Source of the DNA: Acidobacteriaceae bacterium KBS 146
GTDB taxonomy: Bacteria > Acidobacteriota > Terriglobia > Terriglobales > Acidobacteriaceae
NCBI GenBank assembly: GCA_000688615.1
Contig: JHVA01000001.1
Location: 2,108,001-2,172,000 of the forward strand
Length of the DNA: 64,000 nucleotides
Direction: 5' to 3'
The notes beneath the pieces were generated by a model. That model searched no databases. It saw nothing but the letters and a program-made list of their open reading frames with translations, and had not been told where the DNA came from. Positions 1 to 8,313 of the stretch are shown here, piece by piece (position 1 is the stretch's first letter; every line of letters starts with the position of its first letter). A program made the position numbers and the translations under genes.

Positions 1-255
1 GTTTACCTGTGTGGGGTCGTGCAGTGCGAAGAACGCATCCAGCAACTTCTCATAACTGATTCGCGAATTGTCGAACGTAACCTGAACTACCTCCGCATGG
101 CCAGTGCGGTCCGTACAAACATCCTTATAGGTAGGCTGGTCGAGGTCTCCGCCTTCGTAGCCCACCGCTGTATCGATGACTCCAATAATTTCATTGAATT
201 TTGCTTCCACACCCCAGAAGCATCCTGCTCCAAATGTAGCTTTTTCGATTGCCAC
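1..255 (-). CDS. msrA: Peptide-methionine (S)-S-oxide reductase MsrA, partial (C-terminus outside window)
   Basis: The minus strand from a GTG at 253-255 reads [20 protein letters not shown] and continues open to base 1, giving 85 N-terminal codons. The GCFWG motif (residues 10-14) is the MsrA active site, with the cysteine as nucleophile, and the following YEGG and TGHAEVVQV segments are also typical of the family. MsrA reduces methionine-S-sulfoxide in damaged proteins using thioredoxin. An AAAGGAG ribosome binding site lies five bases before the GTG, which decides this start. The 3' end and any resolving cysteines lie outside the window. The 273 bases between this start and rluB hold nothing else I can support. 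Confidence 0.93.
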   Translation of the reverse strand, partial: MAIEKATFGAGCFWGVEAKFNEIIGVIDTAVGYEGGDLDQPTYKDVCTDRTGHAEVVQVTFDNSRISYEKLLDAFFALHDPTQVN

Positions 256-528
256 TTTTACTCCTTTGCTGCAAACTTCCGCCTTCTTGAGGGCCGTCCA
301 AACGGGGGCCAGTAATGTGCCGTCTGAACGATACCTATTGGATGCTCTTCTACATGCGTTTGTCATCCCCTGGAAGATGAATCGCGGAGAGTATTGTGTG
401 CGTCCCAATCAAACGCTGTCAATGGGTTTCCTCATATCTTTCGAGGATCGAAAGAGAGGTTGTTCTACTCCGACATCGACTTTCTCCGTCCTGTAACATC
501 CATCATCGGCGGAGGGAAAGAAGTGCCT

Positions 529-1428
529 TCAGCCGCGGCGCCGGTCCGAAGGAACTCGAGGTTTGGCTTTCTTTGGAGGGACAGGTTTTTTCAGCTGTGC
601 GAACTCGGGGGTTCTCTGCTTTGGAGTGACCTTCAGCCCTCGCGCCGCTCTCGCCAGTGCCGTCACTTCTCCGGGGGTGAGCTCCCGATACTCTCCTGGC
701 GGAACATCCAGCCTCAAGGCCCCATAGCCGATCCGGCGGATCTTCTCCACGTGGTGCCCGACCTCCTCGAACATCTTGCGGATTTGCCGGTTACGGCCCT
801 CCGTGAGGGCAAGTTCAAACCACGGGTTGTCGCCTCCCCGAACCTGTTCGATCTTTGCAGGAGACGTCACCACGCGATCGCGCCGTCCGCTCCGCACTTC
901 ATTCAACCGGCCCCGGTCGATCACAATGCCCCTACGCAGCTGATCGATGCTCTCAGCCGAAGGCACACCCGCCACCTTGACCAGATACGTCTTCTCGACC
1001 CCCGCCGCCGCCTTGGAGAGTTGGTTGGCGAGATCCCCGTCATTGGTCATCAACAGCAGGCCTTCAGACAGATAGTCAAGGCGACCTACTGGATAGAGAC
1101 GTACCGAGTCCCCATGAGGACCCCGGCGCTTCGACATCAGATCCATCACAGTTGGGCGCTTTTCAGGGTCAGATAGCGTCGTGACATAGCCGCGCGGCTT
1201 ATTGAGCATGTAATAGCGCTGTTGCTGACGACCGTGCAACAATTTGCCGTCAACCCGAACGTGGTCGCGGTCCAGATCGGCGCGCGTGCCCAGTTCGGTC
1301 ACTGTCTGTCCATTGACCTGGACGCGGCCTTCGAGAATGAGTTCCTCGGCCTTGCGGCGGCTGGCAATGCCTGCTGCCGCGAGAATCTTCTGGAGGCGCT
1401 CGCCCTTGGGTTCGGTCGGTTCGGTCAT
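529..1428 (-). CDS. rluB: 23S rRNA pseudouridine synthase, RsuA/RluB family
   Basis: 299 residues. An S4 RNA-binding domain (about residues 10-60, RLQKILAAAGIASRRKAEEL) is followed by an RsuA/RluB/E/F catalytic domain, with the GRLDYLSEGLLL motif around residues 116-126 carrying the catalytic Asp118. The family isomerises a single uridine in 23S rRNA (U2605 for RluB). The C-terminal 35 residues are a Lys/Arg/Pro-rich tail, probably disordered and RNA-contacting. It lies downstream of scpB on the same strand, with a cupin gene between; rluB next to scpAB is common in bacteria. RluB rather than RsuA is inferred from that context. Confidence 0.9.
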   Translation of the reverse strand: MTEPTEPKGERLQKILAAAGIASRRKAEELILEGRVQVNGQTVTELGTRADLDRDHVRVDGKLLHGRQQQRYYMLNKPRGYVTTLSDPEKRPTVMDLMSKRRGPHGDSVRLYPVGRLDYLSEGLLLMTNDGDLANQLSKAAAGVEKTYLVKVAGVPSAESIDQLRRGIVIDRGRLNEVRSGRRDRVVTSPAKIEQVRGGDNPWFELALTEGRNRQIRKMFEEVGHHVEKIRRIGYGALRLDVPPGEYRELTPGEVTALARAARGLKVTPKQRTPEFAQLKKPVPPKKAKPRVPSDRRRG

Positions 1429-1464
1429 CTTTCCATTATCTCCTGAAAAGCCGCCCCACCGGCA

Positions 1465-1881
1465 TCAGGAGGCACCGAGGGCCAAGCCATAGCGGCTGAA
1501 GATCTCGAGAATGCGTGTCATATCTTTAGCAGGCGAGAGCCCCGCTATCTCTTCGAAGAAGTTCTCCATTCCCGCCGGCGAGATGAAGACGGCTATCCTG
1601 CCCATCGTCGTCCCTGCGTTTCGGAATGTATGAACCCCGCCTCGTGGAGCGAAGAAGACCTCACCCACAGGAACTTTATGCCACTTTCCTTCGCTCAACA
1701 GTTCGAACTCGCCCTCCAGCACCGTAAAAGTCTCATCTTCAAACGTATGACTATGTGGCGGAGGACCGCCTCCCGGTGCCGTGTGCTGGATGATCGTCGC
1801 CGAGGTGCCGCCGGTCATCGTCCCATCGACGAGAATCTCTACCGTTTCGCCGAAGATCGTCAAACTTTTTAGAGGTTTCAT
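1465..1881 (-). CDS. Cupin-domain protein
   Basis: 138 residues, a single conserved-barrel cupin. GGGPPPHSHTFEDETFTVLEG (about residues 36-56) is cupin motif 1, with His/His/Glu metal ligands, and GGVHTFRNAG around residue 81 is motif 2 with the last histidine. Proteins of this type bind Fe, Mn or Ni and range from quercetinase-like dioxygenases to non-enzymatic small-molecule binders, so the substrate cannot be read from the sequence. A GGGGG purine run lies about seven bases before the ATG. It sits between rluB and scpB on the same strand, 36 bases from rluB, but has no functional link to them that I can infer. Confidence 0.8.
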   Translation of the reverse strand: MKPLKSLTIFGETVEILVDGTMTGGTSATIIQHTAPGGGPPPHSHTFEDETFTVLEGEFELLSEGKWHKVPVGEVFFAPRGGVHTFRNAGTTMGRIAVFISPAGMENFFEEIAGLSPAKDMTRILEIFSRYGLALGAS

Positions 1882-1943
1882 TCCATGCCCCCTGCGCGTA
1901 AAGCCGTGCTCACTGTAGCCACGGGAAGATCCACATCCTGAGA

Positions 1944-3008
1944 TCAGTGATTCGTCTCCTCAACCGGCTCTGAAGAGGGGTCCGCTGAACCTGATTCCGC
2001 GGGAGACTCATCGCCCTCATCGTCGGGAAGCTGGTCATCGAGAGGGTCGTCGATCGGGTCGGGGCTCCCGTCGGCCTGCGGCAAATGGGTGTGGCGCTCC
2101 GGCTCAAGCTCTGACGGCGTCTCCGGAGCATGATGCTCTTGAGCTGTCTCGCCTGTCTGTTGATCCGCAGGCGTCTCCATCTGGATCTCTTCCTGCTCGT
2201 TGAGCTCTCCGGCCATCTTCTCGAACTCTTCAATGGAGGGAAGCTCATTGATGTCCTTAAGGCCGAACCGAAGAAGGAAGTCTTTGGTCGTCTTGTAGAG
2301 AATGGGACGACCGATGACCTGCTTTCGTCCCGCTGTCGTGACCAGCTTGCGCGTCATCAGCGAACCCAGAACACCGCCTGAATCGACACCGCGAATCTCA
2401 GAGACCTCTGGCGCCGTGATGGGCTGCTTATAAGCGACGACGGCCAGCGTCTCCAGCGCCTGCAGCGAGAGCTTCAAAGGTGGTTTGAGGGACTTTACGA
2501 ATCCCCGAACCGCGTCGTGATATTCGGGTTTCGTGGCCAACCGGTACCCGCTGGCAACCTCACGGATCTCCAGGCCGCGATCCCCATTCGCATAATCAGC
2601 GATCAACTGATCGAGGATAGACCGGAAGTACTCGCGAAGCCGGCGATTCCGCTCCTTCTCTTCCTTTGCCTCCCGGGCACTCTGCCGCTGGGCGGTCTCT
2701 TCTGGTTGTTCCGGCTGTTCCGGCACCGCCTCCGCCGACTCTTCCGGGCCAGCATCTTGCGAAGGAGCGGGTTCGCTCTCGCCAGGGATCTCCCCGTCCA
2801 CTTCGTCCACGACCGCAGTATCTTCTGCGACAGGGTCAGCGTCGCCGTCGCTCGTCTCCTGCGCTTCCAGCGCAAGCGCCTGCTGCGCATCAGCCAGCTG
2901 GTCCAGCTCGACCTGGGCCTCCTGGCCGAGCAGACCCATCAGCTGGGCAAGGGTCACTGGTTCTTCCGACGCGTAAATGACGGCTTCAATCTTTGCTTTC
3001 AGGCTCAT
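1944..3008 (-). CDS. scpB: Segregation and condensation protein B with large acidic insertion
   Basis: 354 residues from the ATG at 3006-3008 (MSLKAKIEAVIYASEEPVTL). An upstream start would add 31 residues unlike any ScpB. ScpB is the winged-helix kleisin partner that binds ScpA in the Smc-ScpAB chromosome-condensation complex. Core segments are residues 1-30, the resumed first winged helix at 123-172 (ILDQLIADYANGDRGLEIRE) and the second at 180-250 (QALETLAVVAYKQPITAPEV). Residues about 45-122 are an acidic, Pro/Glu/Gln-rich insertion inside the first winged helix, and residues about 275-354 are an acidic tail. Typical ScpB is about 180-200 residues, so nearly half of this protein is added low-complexity sequence. 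Confidence 0.9.
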   Translation of the reverse strand: MSLKAKIEAVIYASEEPVTLAQLMGLLGQEAQVELDQLADAQQALALEAQETSDGDADPVAEDTAVVDEVDGEIPGESEPAPSQDAGPEESAEAVPEQPEQPEETAQRQSAREAKEEKERNRRLREYFRSILDQLIADYANGDRGLEIREVASGYRLATKPEYHDAVRGFVKSLKPPLKLSLQALETLAVVAYKQPITAPEVSEIRGVDSGGVLGSLMTRKLVTTAGRKQVIGRPILYKTTKDFLLRFGLKDINELPSIEEFEKMAGELNEQEEIQMETPADQQTGETAQEHHAPETPSELEPERHTHLPQADGSPDPIDDPLDDQLPDDEGDESPAESGSADPSSEPVEETNH

Positions 3009-3138
3009 TGCCTTTGAGTGTATAAGAACGACCCGGAGGAGGAGCACCCGGCAAAGGGGCCATTCCGGACGCGTTTTGCACAGCAGAAAGGGCAGGGACA
3101 CCCTCTCCCCACCCTTTTATGTCCCTTGTTGAAGCTGC

Positions 3139-4743
3139 CTACTTCACCAGCATATTGAACAGCCAGTACAGTACGCCTGACAGAATTGCCGCTGCCGGAA
3201 GCGTGAAGACCCAGGCGAGTGCGATATCGCGCAGGGTGCTGGTCTGGAGCCCGCTCTTGTTGGCCGCCATTGTTCCCGCCACACCGGACGACAGAACGTG
3301 GGTGGTACTGACTGGAAGACCATACCCGTCAGCGGCAAGGATCGTCATCATGGCGACCAGCTCCGCCGAAGCTCCCTGGGCGTAAGTCAGGTGCGTCTTG
3401 CCGATCTTTTCGCCGACCGTAACCACAATGCGCTTCCAGCCCACCATGGTCCCCAGACCGAGTGCCAAGGCGACCGCGACTTTCACCCAGGAAGGTATGA
3501 ACTTCGTCGATCGGTCCAGGAAGACCTTGTAGTTTCCGAAGACCTTCTTATCGTCGTCCGAGATGCTGGGGCCATACTTCGGCAGCAGACGCATCGTCTC
3601 GCTCACCAGGTACATTTGGTTCCGGACGTTGGACTGCATGTTGGCCGGAACGCGATTGAGAGCGCCATAGCGGCTGACCTCGTTCTGGATGTCGTTGATC
3701 ATCTGCTGCATCGCCAGCATGGTGGACGGATGGAACTCGCGGGAGGAGACGAAGTGCTCCAGTTCTTCGCCGGAGTCACCCACCACCGCATTGGAATCGA
3801 CATAGTGAGAGACCGCATCGGAGGTCTGGTGCGAGACCGCCACGAAGGTCTCCACCTGTCGCGTCGTCACGGTGTGATTCAGGGCATAGGCCGTGGGAAC
3901 CGTCCCGACCAGGATCAGCATGATCAGGCCCATTCCCTTCTGGCCATCATTCGATCCGTGGGCAAAACTCACCCCGGTGCAGGTAAGAACCAGCAGGGCG
4001 CGGATGTAGAACGGCGGAGGCGCCGTTCCTTTGGGAGCCTCGTAGAGACGGGGATCGCGCAGTAGCAGCTTGAAGAGGCCAAAGAGGATCGCGGCACCGG
4101 CGAAACCCACGAGGGGCGAAAACAAGAGGGCCTTGAAGACTTTCGTGACCTGCTCCCAGTCGACGCCGCTTACACCGCTGGCGCCATGGAGGAGCTGATT
4201 CGTAATGCCGACGCCGATGATGGACCCGATCATGGTGTGCGAGCTCGAAGCAGGCAAGCCGCGATACCAGGTGGCGAGGTTCCACAGAATCGCCGCAACC
4301 AGCAGCGCAAAGACCATGGCGAAACCCGAGCCCTTGCTGACCTTGAGGATTAGCTCGACCGGCAACAGCGTGATGACCGAGTAGGCGACGGCGCCCGAAC
4401 TGGTCAGCACGCCGACAAAGTTCCAAAGCCCCGACCAGACCACCGCAATGTGCGGCTCGAGCGAGTGAGTATAGATCACGGTCGCCACTGCATTCGCCGT
4501 ATCGTGAAAGCCATTGACGAATTCAAACCCAAGGGCGATCAGCAGTGCGATTCCCAGCAGAAAGTAAGGAAAAATTGAGCCCGTATGAACGAACGAGAGA
4601 TCTTCCGATAATTTGCTGGCGATGTATCCGACTCCGCCAAGAAGCAGAAGCCCGAAGACGATGCTTCCCAGCTTGCCGGGAGATTTCTTTTTGAGTTTTT
4701 CTTCGAGAAGAGAGCCTGATGGTAGCGTTGCTGGCGTTGCCAT
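3139..4743 (-). CDS. pit: Low-affinity inorganic phosphate transporter, PiT family
   Basis: 534 residues, a polytopic membrane protein. The PiT signature appears at residues 77-90 (NGFHDTANAVATVI) and its inverted-repeat copy near the C-terminus (GLPVSTTHVLSSG). SFAHGSNDGQKGMG in the middle is another family hallmark. PiT carriers import metal-phosphate with protons. A soluble stretch of roughly 130 residues after the GSNDGQKGM segment contains helices resembling the cytoplasmic loop of E. coli PitA. An AGGTGAT ribosome binding site precedes the ATG. It lies between scpB and the PEP-CTERM gene, interrupting the usual scpA-scpB pairing. No phoU-like partner gene is visible next to it. Confidence 0.92.
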   Translation of the reverse strand: MATPATLPSGSLLEEKLKKKSPGKLGSIVFGLLLLGGVGYIASKLSEDLSFVHTGSIFPYFLLGIALLIALGFEFVNGFHDTANAVATVIYTHSLEPHIAVVWSGLWNFVGVLTSSGAVAYSVITLLPVELILKVSKGSGFAMVFALLVAAILWNLATWYRGLPASSSHTMIGSIIGVGITNQLLHGASGVSGVDWEQVTKVFKALLFSPLVGFAGAAILFGLFKLLLRDPRLYEAPKGTAPPPFYIRALLVLTCTGVSFAHGSNDGQKGMGLIMLILVGTVPTAYALNHTVTTRQVETFVAVSHQTSDAVSHYVDSNAVVGDSGEELEHFVSSREFHPSTMLAMQQMINDIQNEVSRYGALNRVPANMQSNVRNQMYLVSETMRLLPKYGPSISDDDKKVFGNYKVFLDRSTKFIPSWVKVAVALALGLGTMVGWKRIVVTVGEKIGKTHLTYAQGASAELVAMMTILAADGYGLPVSTTHVLSSGVAGTMAANKSGLQTSTLRDIALAWVFTLPAAAILSGVLYWLFNMLVK

Positions 4744-4997
4744 AGGGGATCACCTGGTATGCGTATTGGGCCCGGTTCGTCACCCCGACACTAAGCTGCG
4801 TTTGCGAATAGAACATGAATACCGGGTAAAGATCGATCTCGCAAAGAAGAGAAAGTTTTTTCCTAAGGGGAACGCCGCAATACCCCAAAAGTGCAATTAA
4901 TTTCACACGACGAGACAGGAAGGCCTGATTTTCGGTCGAAACCGTCGTAAATCGCGGCTCTTACCGCTTTGGCTGCCGGCTTGCAATATGGCTCGGC

Positions 4998-6011
4998 ATG
5001 ATGAAGAACAAGTTCCTGTTTCTTTTTGCAGCAAGCCTTGCTGTTCTCCCAGGTATGTGTAAAGCGGACGCTTTAGCTCCTTTCGGCGTAGCCAGTGCGT
5101 ACAATCTCGTAGCCCTCGGCACGGTCGATTCTCACGGGAATGCGGTCATCGCCGGCAACATCGCAACCAACGCAGACATTACCGGGCGTGTCGCCGCCGC
5201 CGGTATGGTGACCAGCGGTACCACCATCGGAAGCAATCTCTACAGCGATCCGTGGGGATCCCTCGCCCCCTATGACCTCGTCTCCACCGGAGGCCTGAAC
5301 GCCGGCGAGCAGTTCAACATCAACAGCCACGGAAACGTCTTCGCCCCGGGGTCCAATGGCAACTTCAACTTCAACGGCGGAGGCCATCGGGTCAGCACGG
5401 GCACGTCAGGGATTGACTTCAACAGCCTGCGCTCCACCCTCGACAACCAATCCCTTGCCCTCGCCGCACTGAGCGCAAACGGTGACGTTCTCGGCACGAA
5501 TCACTCCTCCGTCAATCCGTCCTTCTTCGTGTTGAAGGGAACCAGCTCCACCCTCAATATCTTCAACATCACCGCCGCTCAGTTTGGCGACACCAACCAC
5601 CCACTCGACATCATCGCTCCCGCCGGATCGACCATCATCATCAATGTGGATGGCACAAACGTTACTCTCGGAACCGGAATCTACTACAACGACCAACAGA
5701 ATTCCGGTGATAGCAGCGCCAATTCCAATATCCTCTTCAACTTTTCAAACGCCGATACCGTCACGATCAACGGTCAGCTCACCGCATCCGCACTGGCGCC
5801 CTTCGCTATCCTGACCGGCAACGCTCAGATGGCAGGAACCTTCATCGCCGCGGCGATCGGTCAGACCGGAGAGGTCCATAACCAGGAGTTCACCGGCACA
5901 CTTCCTCCCGGCGACCCCATCGCTCCCACGCCTGAGCCCGCCTCACTCGCGCTGATGGGAACCGGGATTACCGCTCTTGCAGGGCTTGTTCGACGCCGTA
6001 AGAAAAAATAG
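4998..6011 (+). CDS. Secreted choice-of-anchor A family protein with PEP-CTERM sorting signal
   Basis: 337 residues. A signal peptide (about residues 1-23, MMKNKFLFLFAASLAVLPGM) is followed by a choice-of-anchor A type domain (APFGVASAYNLVALG, GNAVIAGNIATNADITGRVAA), rich in Gly/Asn/Thr and likely beta-helical. The C-terminus has the PEP-CTERM architecture: PTPEPASLALMGTG, a hydrophobic segment and RRRKKK. In this system an exosortase (EpsH/XrtA) cleaves at the PEP motif and the protein becomes extracellular matrix material. No exosortase or glycosyltransferase cluster is in the window. The 5' region has only a weak ribosome binding site; the second ATG at 5001 is an equally possible start. 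A hairpin terminator follows at once. Confidence 0.85.
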   Translation: MMKNKFLFLFAASLAVLPGMCKADALAPFGVASAYNLVALGTVDSHGNAVIAGNIATNADITGRVAAAGMVTSGTTIGSNLYSDPWGSLAPYDLVSTGGLNAGEQFNINSHGNVFAPGSNGNFNFNGGGHRVSTGTSGIDFNSLRSTLDNQSLALAALSANGDVLGTNHSSVNPSFFVLKGTSSTLNIFNITAAQFGDTNHPLDIIAPAGSTIIINVDGTNVTLGTGIYYNDQQNSGDSSANSNILFNFSNADTVTINGQLTASALAPFAILTGNAQMAGTFIAAAIGQTGEVHNQEFTGTLPPGDPIAPTPEPASLALMGTGITALAGLVRRRKKK

Positions 6012-6068
6012 CTGCGCCCCGCTCATAAAGAGCAACGCAGACAGAACAAGGAACTCCGTTCTTCCTAC

Positions 6069-6112
6069 GCATGCCCAACGGCCGATTCAGGCCAGGGCAT
6101 GCATTTTTTTTA
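6069..6112 (+). terminator. Rho-independent terminator of the PEP-CTERM gene
   Basis: Stem GCATGCCC at 6069-6076 pairs with GGGCATGC at 6095-6102. An inner GGCC/GGCC pair (6080-6083 with 6090-6093) extends it, and eight T residues follow from 6104. The T-run is on the plus strand, so it ends transcription of the PEP-CTERM gene. The T-tract runs into the last codons of the convergent scpA. Confidence 0.85.
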
Positions 6113-7105
6113 TCGCCAGTCGTCGCGCGCCTGCTGCTGATCGGCAAAGACCTGATCGAAGTTGTCGGTCTTCTTGATGAGAATGTCCCCTTGCAAGACC
6201 GGCTGGTGCAACAGGACCGCCTGCAGGCGCACCAGCTCGAGCATCGCCAGAAACATGCAGATCAGAGCGCGTTCGGTGTGCGTGTTGTGCAGTAGTCGAC
6301 GCAGAGAGACCGGCTTGTCCTCCATCACCAGGCGGCGCTTCACATAGTCGATCATCTGCGCCACCGTCACCGACTCCTCGTCGACATCGAGTACGGGCCG
6401 CTTGCGCAAGCGCCCCAGGACGTCCTGGAAGACTCGTACCAGATCCACCGTATCTGCCGCGATCTCACGCTCGGCATCCGCCGACTCGCGGAAATCGCGC
6501 ATCCCCGGATTCGTCCACGTCGCCTCTTCAATCTGCTGCTTCTGCATCAGCATCTGGGCCGCAGCCTTGAAGCGTTCGTGCTCAAGCAGGCGCTCCACCA
6601 GCTCGCGTCTCGGGTCTTCAGAGTCAGTACCGGTCACATCACTCGGATCGCGAGGCAGCAGCATCTTCGACTTGATATGGATCAGCAGCGAGGCCATATA
6701 AATAAACTCGCCCGCCGCATCCACATCCGTCTGCTGCAGCTTGTGGGTGTATTCCAGAAACTGCTCCGTGATTCGCGCAATCGGGATGTCGTAGATATCG
6801 ATATTCTGCTTCCGGATCAGGTCGAGCAGAAGATCGAGCGGGCCGTCGTAGACCAAGCCTACCGTCACTGAAAAAGGCGACTGCGATGCCTCTTCCTTTT
6901 CCCTGTCTTTCGCCGCAACCTTCTTCGGTTCCGGCGCCGGAGCAGGCGTGGGATGCTTCAACGCAAACGGTTCCTGAGCCGTTATCGGCTCCGCGGTTTC
7001 GGCAATCGGCTCTGAGGCTTCGACCGTCTGTTCCGTGACCTCATCCGCCTTCACTTCTTCAGGCTGCGAGGCGGCATCTTCGGGATGAATGGTTTCGTCG
7101 GTCAT
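6110..7105 (-). CDS. scpA: Segregation and condensation protein A
   Basis: 331 residues. The kleisin core starts near residue 78 (VGLVYDGPLDLLLDLIRKQN) and includes the typical MASLLIHIKSKMLLPRDP segment. ScpA bridges the two Smc heads and binds ScpB. The first 75 residues are an acidic, Ala/Pro/Glu/Thr-rich extension absent from most ScpA proteins; it is similar in character to the insertion in ScpB in this window. The start ATG overlaps the trpS stop as ATGA (7102-7105), so the two are translationally coupled. Its partner scpB lies 3 kb downstream, separated by the PEP-CTERM and pit genes. Confidence 0.92.
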   Translation of the reverse strand: MTDETIHPEDAASQPEEVKADEVTEQTVEASEPIAETAEPITAQEPFALKHPTPAPAPEPKKVAAKDREKEEASQSPFSVTVGLVYDGPLDLLLDLIRKQNIDIYDIPIARITEQFLEYTHKLQQTDVDAAGEFIYMASLLIHIKSKMLLPRDPSDVTGTDSEDPRRELVERLLEHERFKAAAQMLMQKQQIEEATWTNPGMRDFRESADAEREIAADTVDLVRVFQDVLGRLRKRPVLDVDEESVTVAQMIDYVKRRLVMEDKPVSLRRLLHNTHTERALICMFLAMLELVRLQAVLLHQPVLQGDILIKKTDNFDQVFADQQQARDDWR

Positions 7106-8277
7106 AAGGATAGAAGACCTACCGCGTTGCGAACTTCCTGCATGGTTTGATCGGCGCGCACCTTAGCCCGTACAGCGCCTCGCCGAAGAATCTCTTCCAC
7201 TTCTACAAAATTCGACTCGTAATAACGCCGTCGCTTTTGGATCGGAGCCAGATGCTCGACCACCGCGTCGGCGACCCAGCTCTTGCATTCGATACAGCCT
7301 ATGCCGGCGGTCGTGCAGCCAATCCGGACATTTTGTTGGGTCTCCTCGCTGGAAAACACCTTGTGCAAATCAAAGACGGGACAAACGTCCGGATTCCCTG
7401 GATCTTCACGCCGTACGCGAGCCGGGTCCGTCACCATCGTCTTCAGCTTGGCTCGTATCTCGGGCTCGGGATCCGAGAGCAGAATCGTGTTCTTGTAGCT
7501 CTTGGACATCTTTCGCCCATCGGTTCCTGGCAGCTTCGGAGAAGGCGTCAGTAGAACATCGGGTTCCGGCAAGATCTCTTCGCGGCCAAAGCCAGTCAGC
7601 TTCTTTGTCTGCTTCGCCGCTTCATACATCTCGTGTGCAGAAAAAGCCGTCTTCGTTTTGTCGCCTGCAAGTTTTCGCGCCTTTTCCTCGATCGCTCCTC
7701 TCTCCCACGGTGCGGCATCGGGAGCGAGATAAAACTCACCGGGAAAGAACTGGTTGAACCGCCGCGCCACCTCCCGCGTCAGCTCGATATGCGCAACCTG
7801 ATCGGCGCCCACAGGAACATACTTCGGTTTGTAGAGCAGAATGTCCGCGCTCTGCAGCAGCGGATAGCCGAGGAATCCAAAGGTCGCCAGATCCTTCTCC
7901 TTCAGCTGCTCCTGCTGGTCTTTATACGTTGGGACACGTTCCAGCCAGCTGAGTGGAGTGATCATGCCTAACAGATCATTGAGCTCGAAGTGCGCCTTCA
8001 CGTCGCTCTGAAGAAACAACGTGCAGACCTCCGGGTCCAGCCCGCCGGCCAGAAAGTCCAGGATGACGTCGCGAATGTTCTGCTTCAGGTTTGAAGTATT
8101 GGCGTAGTCCGTCGTCAGCGCGTGATAATCCGCGATAAAGAAGTAGCACTCATAGTCGTGCTGCAGCCTGACCCAGTTGTAGAGCGCGCCCATGTAGTTG
8201 CCAAGGTGCAGCCTGCCCGTGGGTCGCATACCGCTCAGAATCCGCGGACGTGAAATCGATGATGTGGAATCAGTCAT
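7102..8277 (-). CDS. trpS: Tryptophanyl-tRNA synthetase
   Basis: 391 residues from the ATG at 8275-8277 (MTDSTSSISRPRILSGMRPT); a TTG nine bases upstream is a less likely start. This class I aminoacyl-tRNA synthetase has the HIGH-type motif in PTGRLHLGNYMGAL near the N-terminus and the KMSKS loop in GTDGRKMSKSYKNT. It charges tRNA-Trp. It is about 50 residues longer than the shortest bacterial TrpS proteins, which fits the longer bacterial subgroup with an insertion after the HIGH region. It is the first gene of a coupled pair with scpA and follows the site-2 protease gene by 36 bases, so the three are probably co-transcribed. Confidence 0.95.
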   Translation of the reverse strand: MTDSTSSISRPRILSGMRPTGRLHLGNYMGALYNWVRLQHDYECYFFIADYHALTTDYANTSNLKQNIRDVILDFLAGGLDPEVCTLFLQSDVKAHFELNDLLGMITPLSWLERVPTYKDQQEQLKEKDLATFGFLGYPLLQSADILLYKPKYVPVGADQVAHIELTREVARRFNQFFPGEFYLAPDAAPWERGAIEEKARKLAGDKTKTAFSAHEMYEAAKQTKKLTGFGREEILPEPDVLLTPSPKLPGTDGRKMSKSYKNTILLSDPEPEIRAKLKTMVTDPARVRREDPGNPDVCPVFDLHKVFSSEETQQNVRIGCTTAGIGCIECKSWVADAVVEHLAPIQKRRRYYESNFVEVEEILRRGAVRAKVRADQTMQEVRNAVGLLSL

Positions 8278-8313
8278 GTTGCCCAAATAGAGATGATACG
8301 GGAAAGCCTGCCC

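Noticed and set aside
3298-4065. 255-codon plus-strand frame inside the phosphate transporter gene
   Set aside because: It is antisense to transmembrane segments and reads as His/Asp/Arg-rich non-protein sequence.
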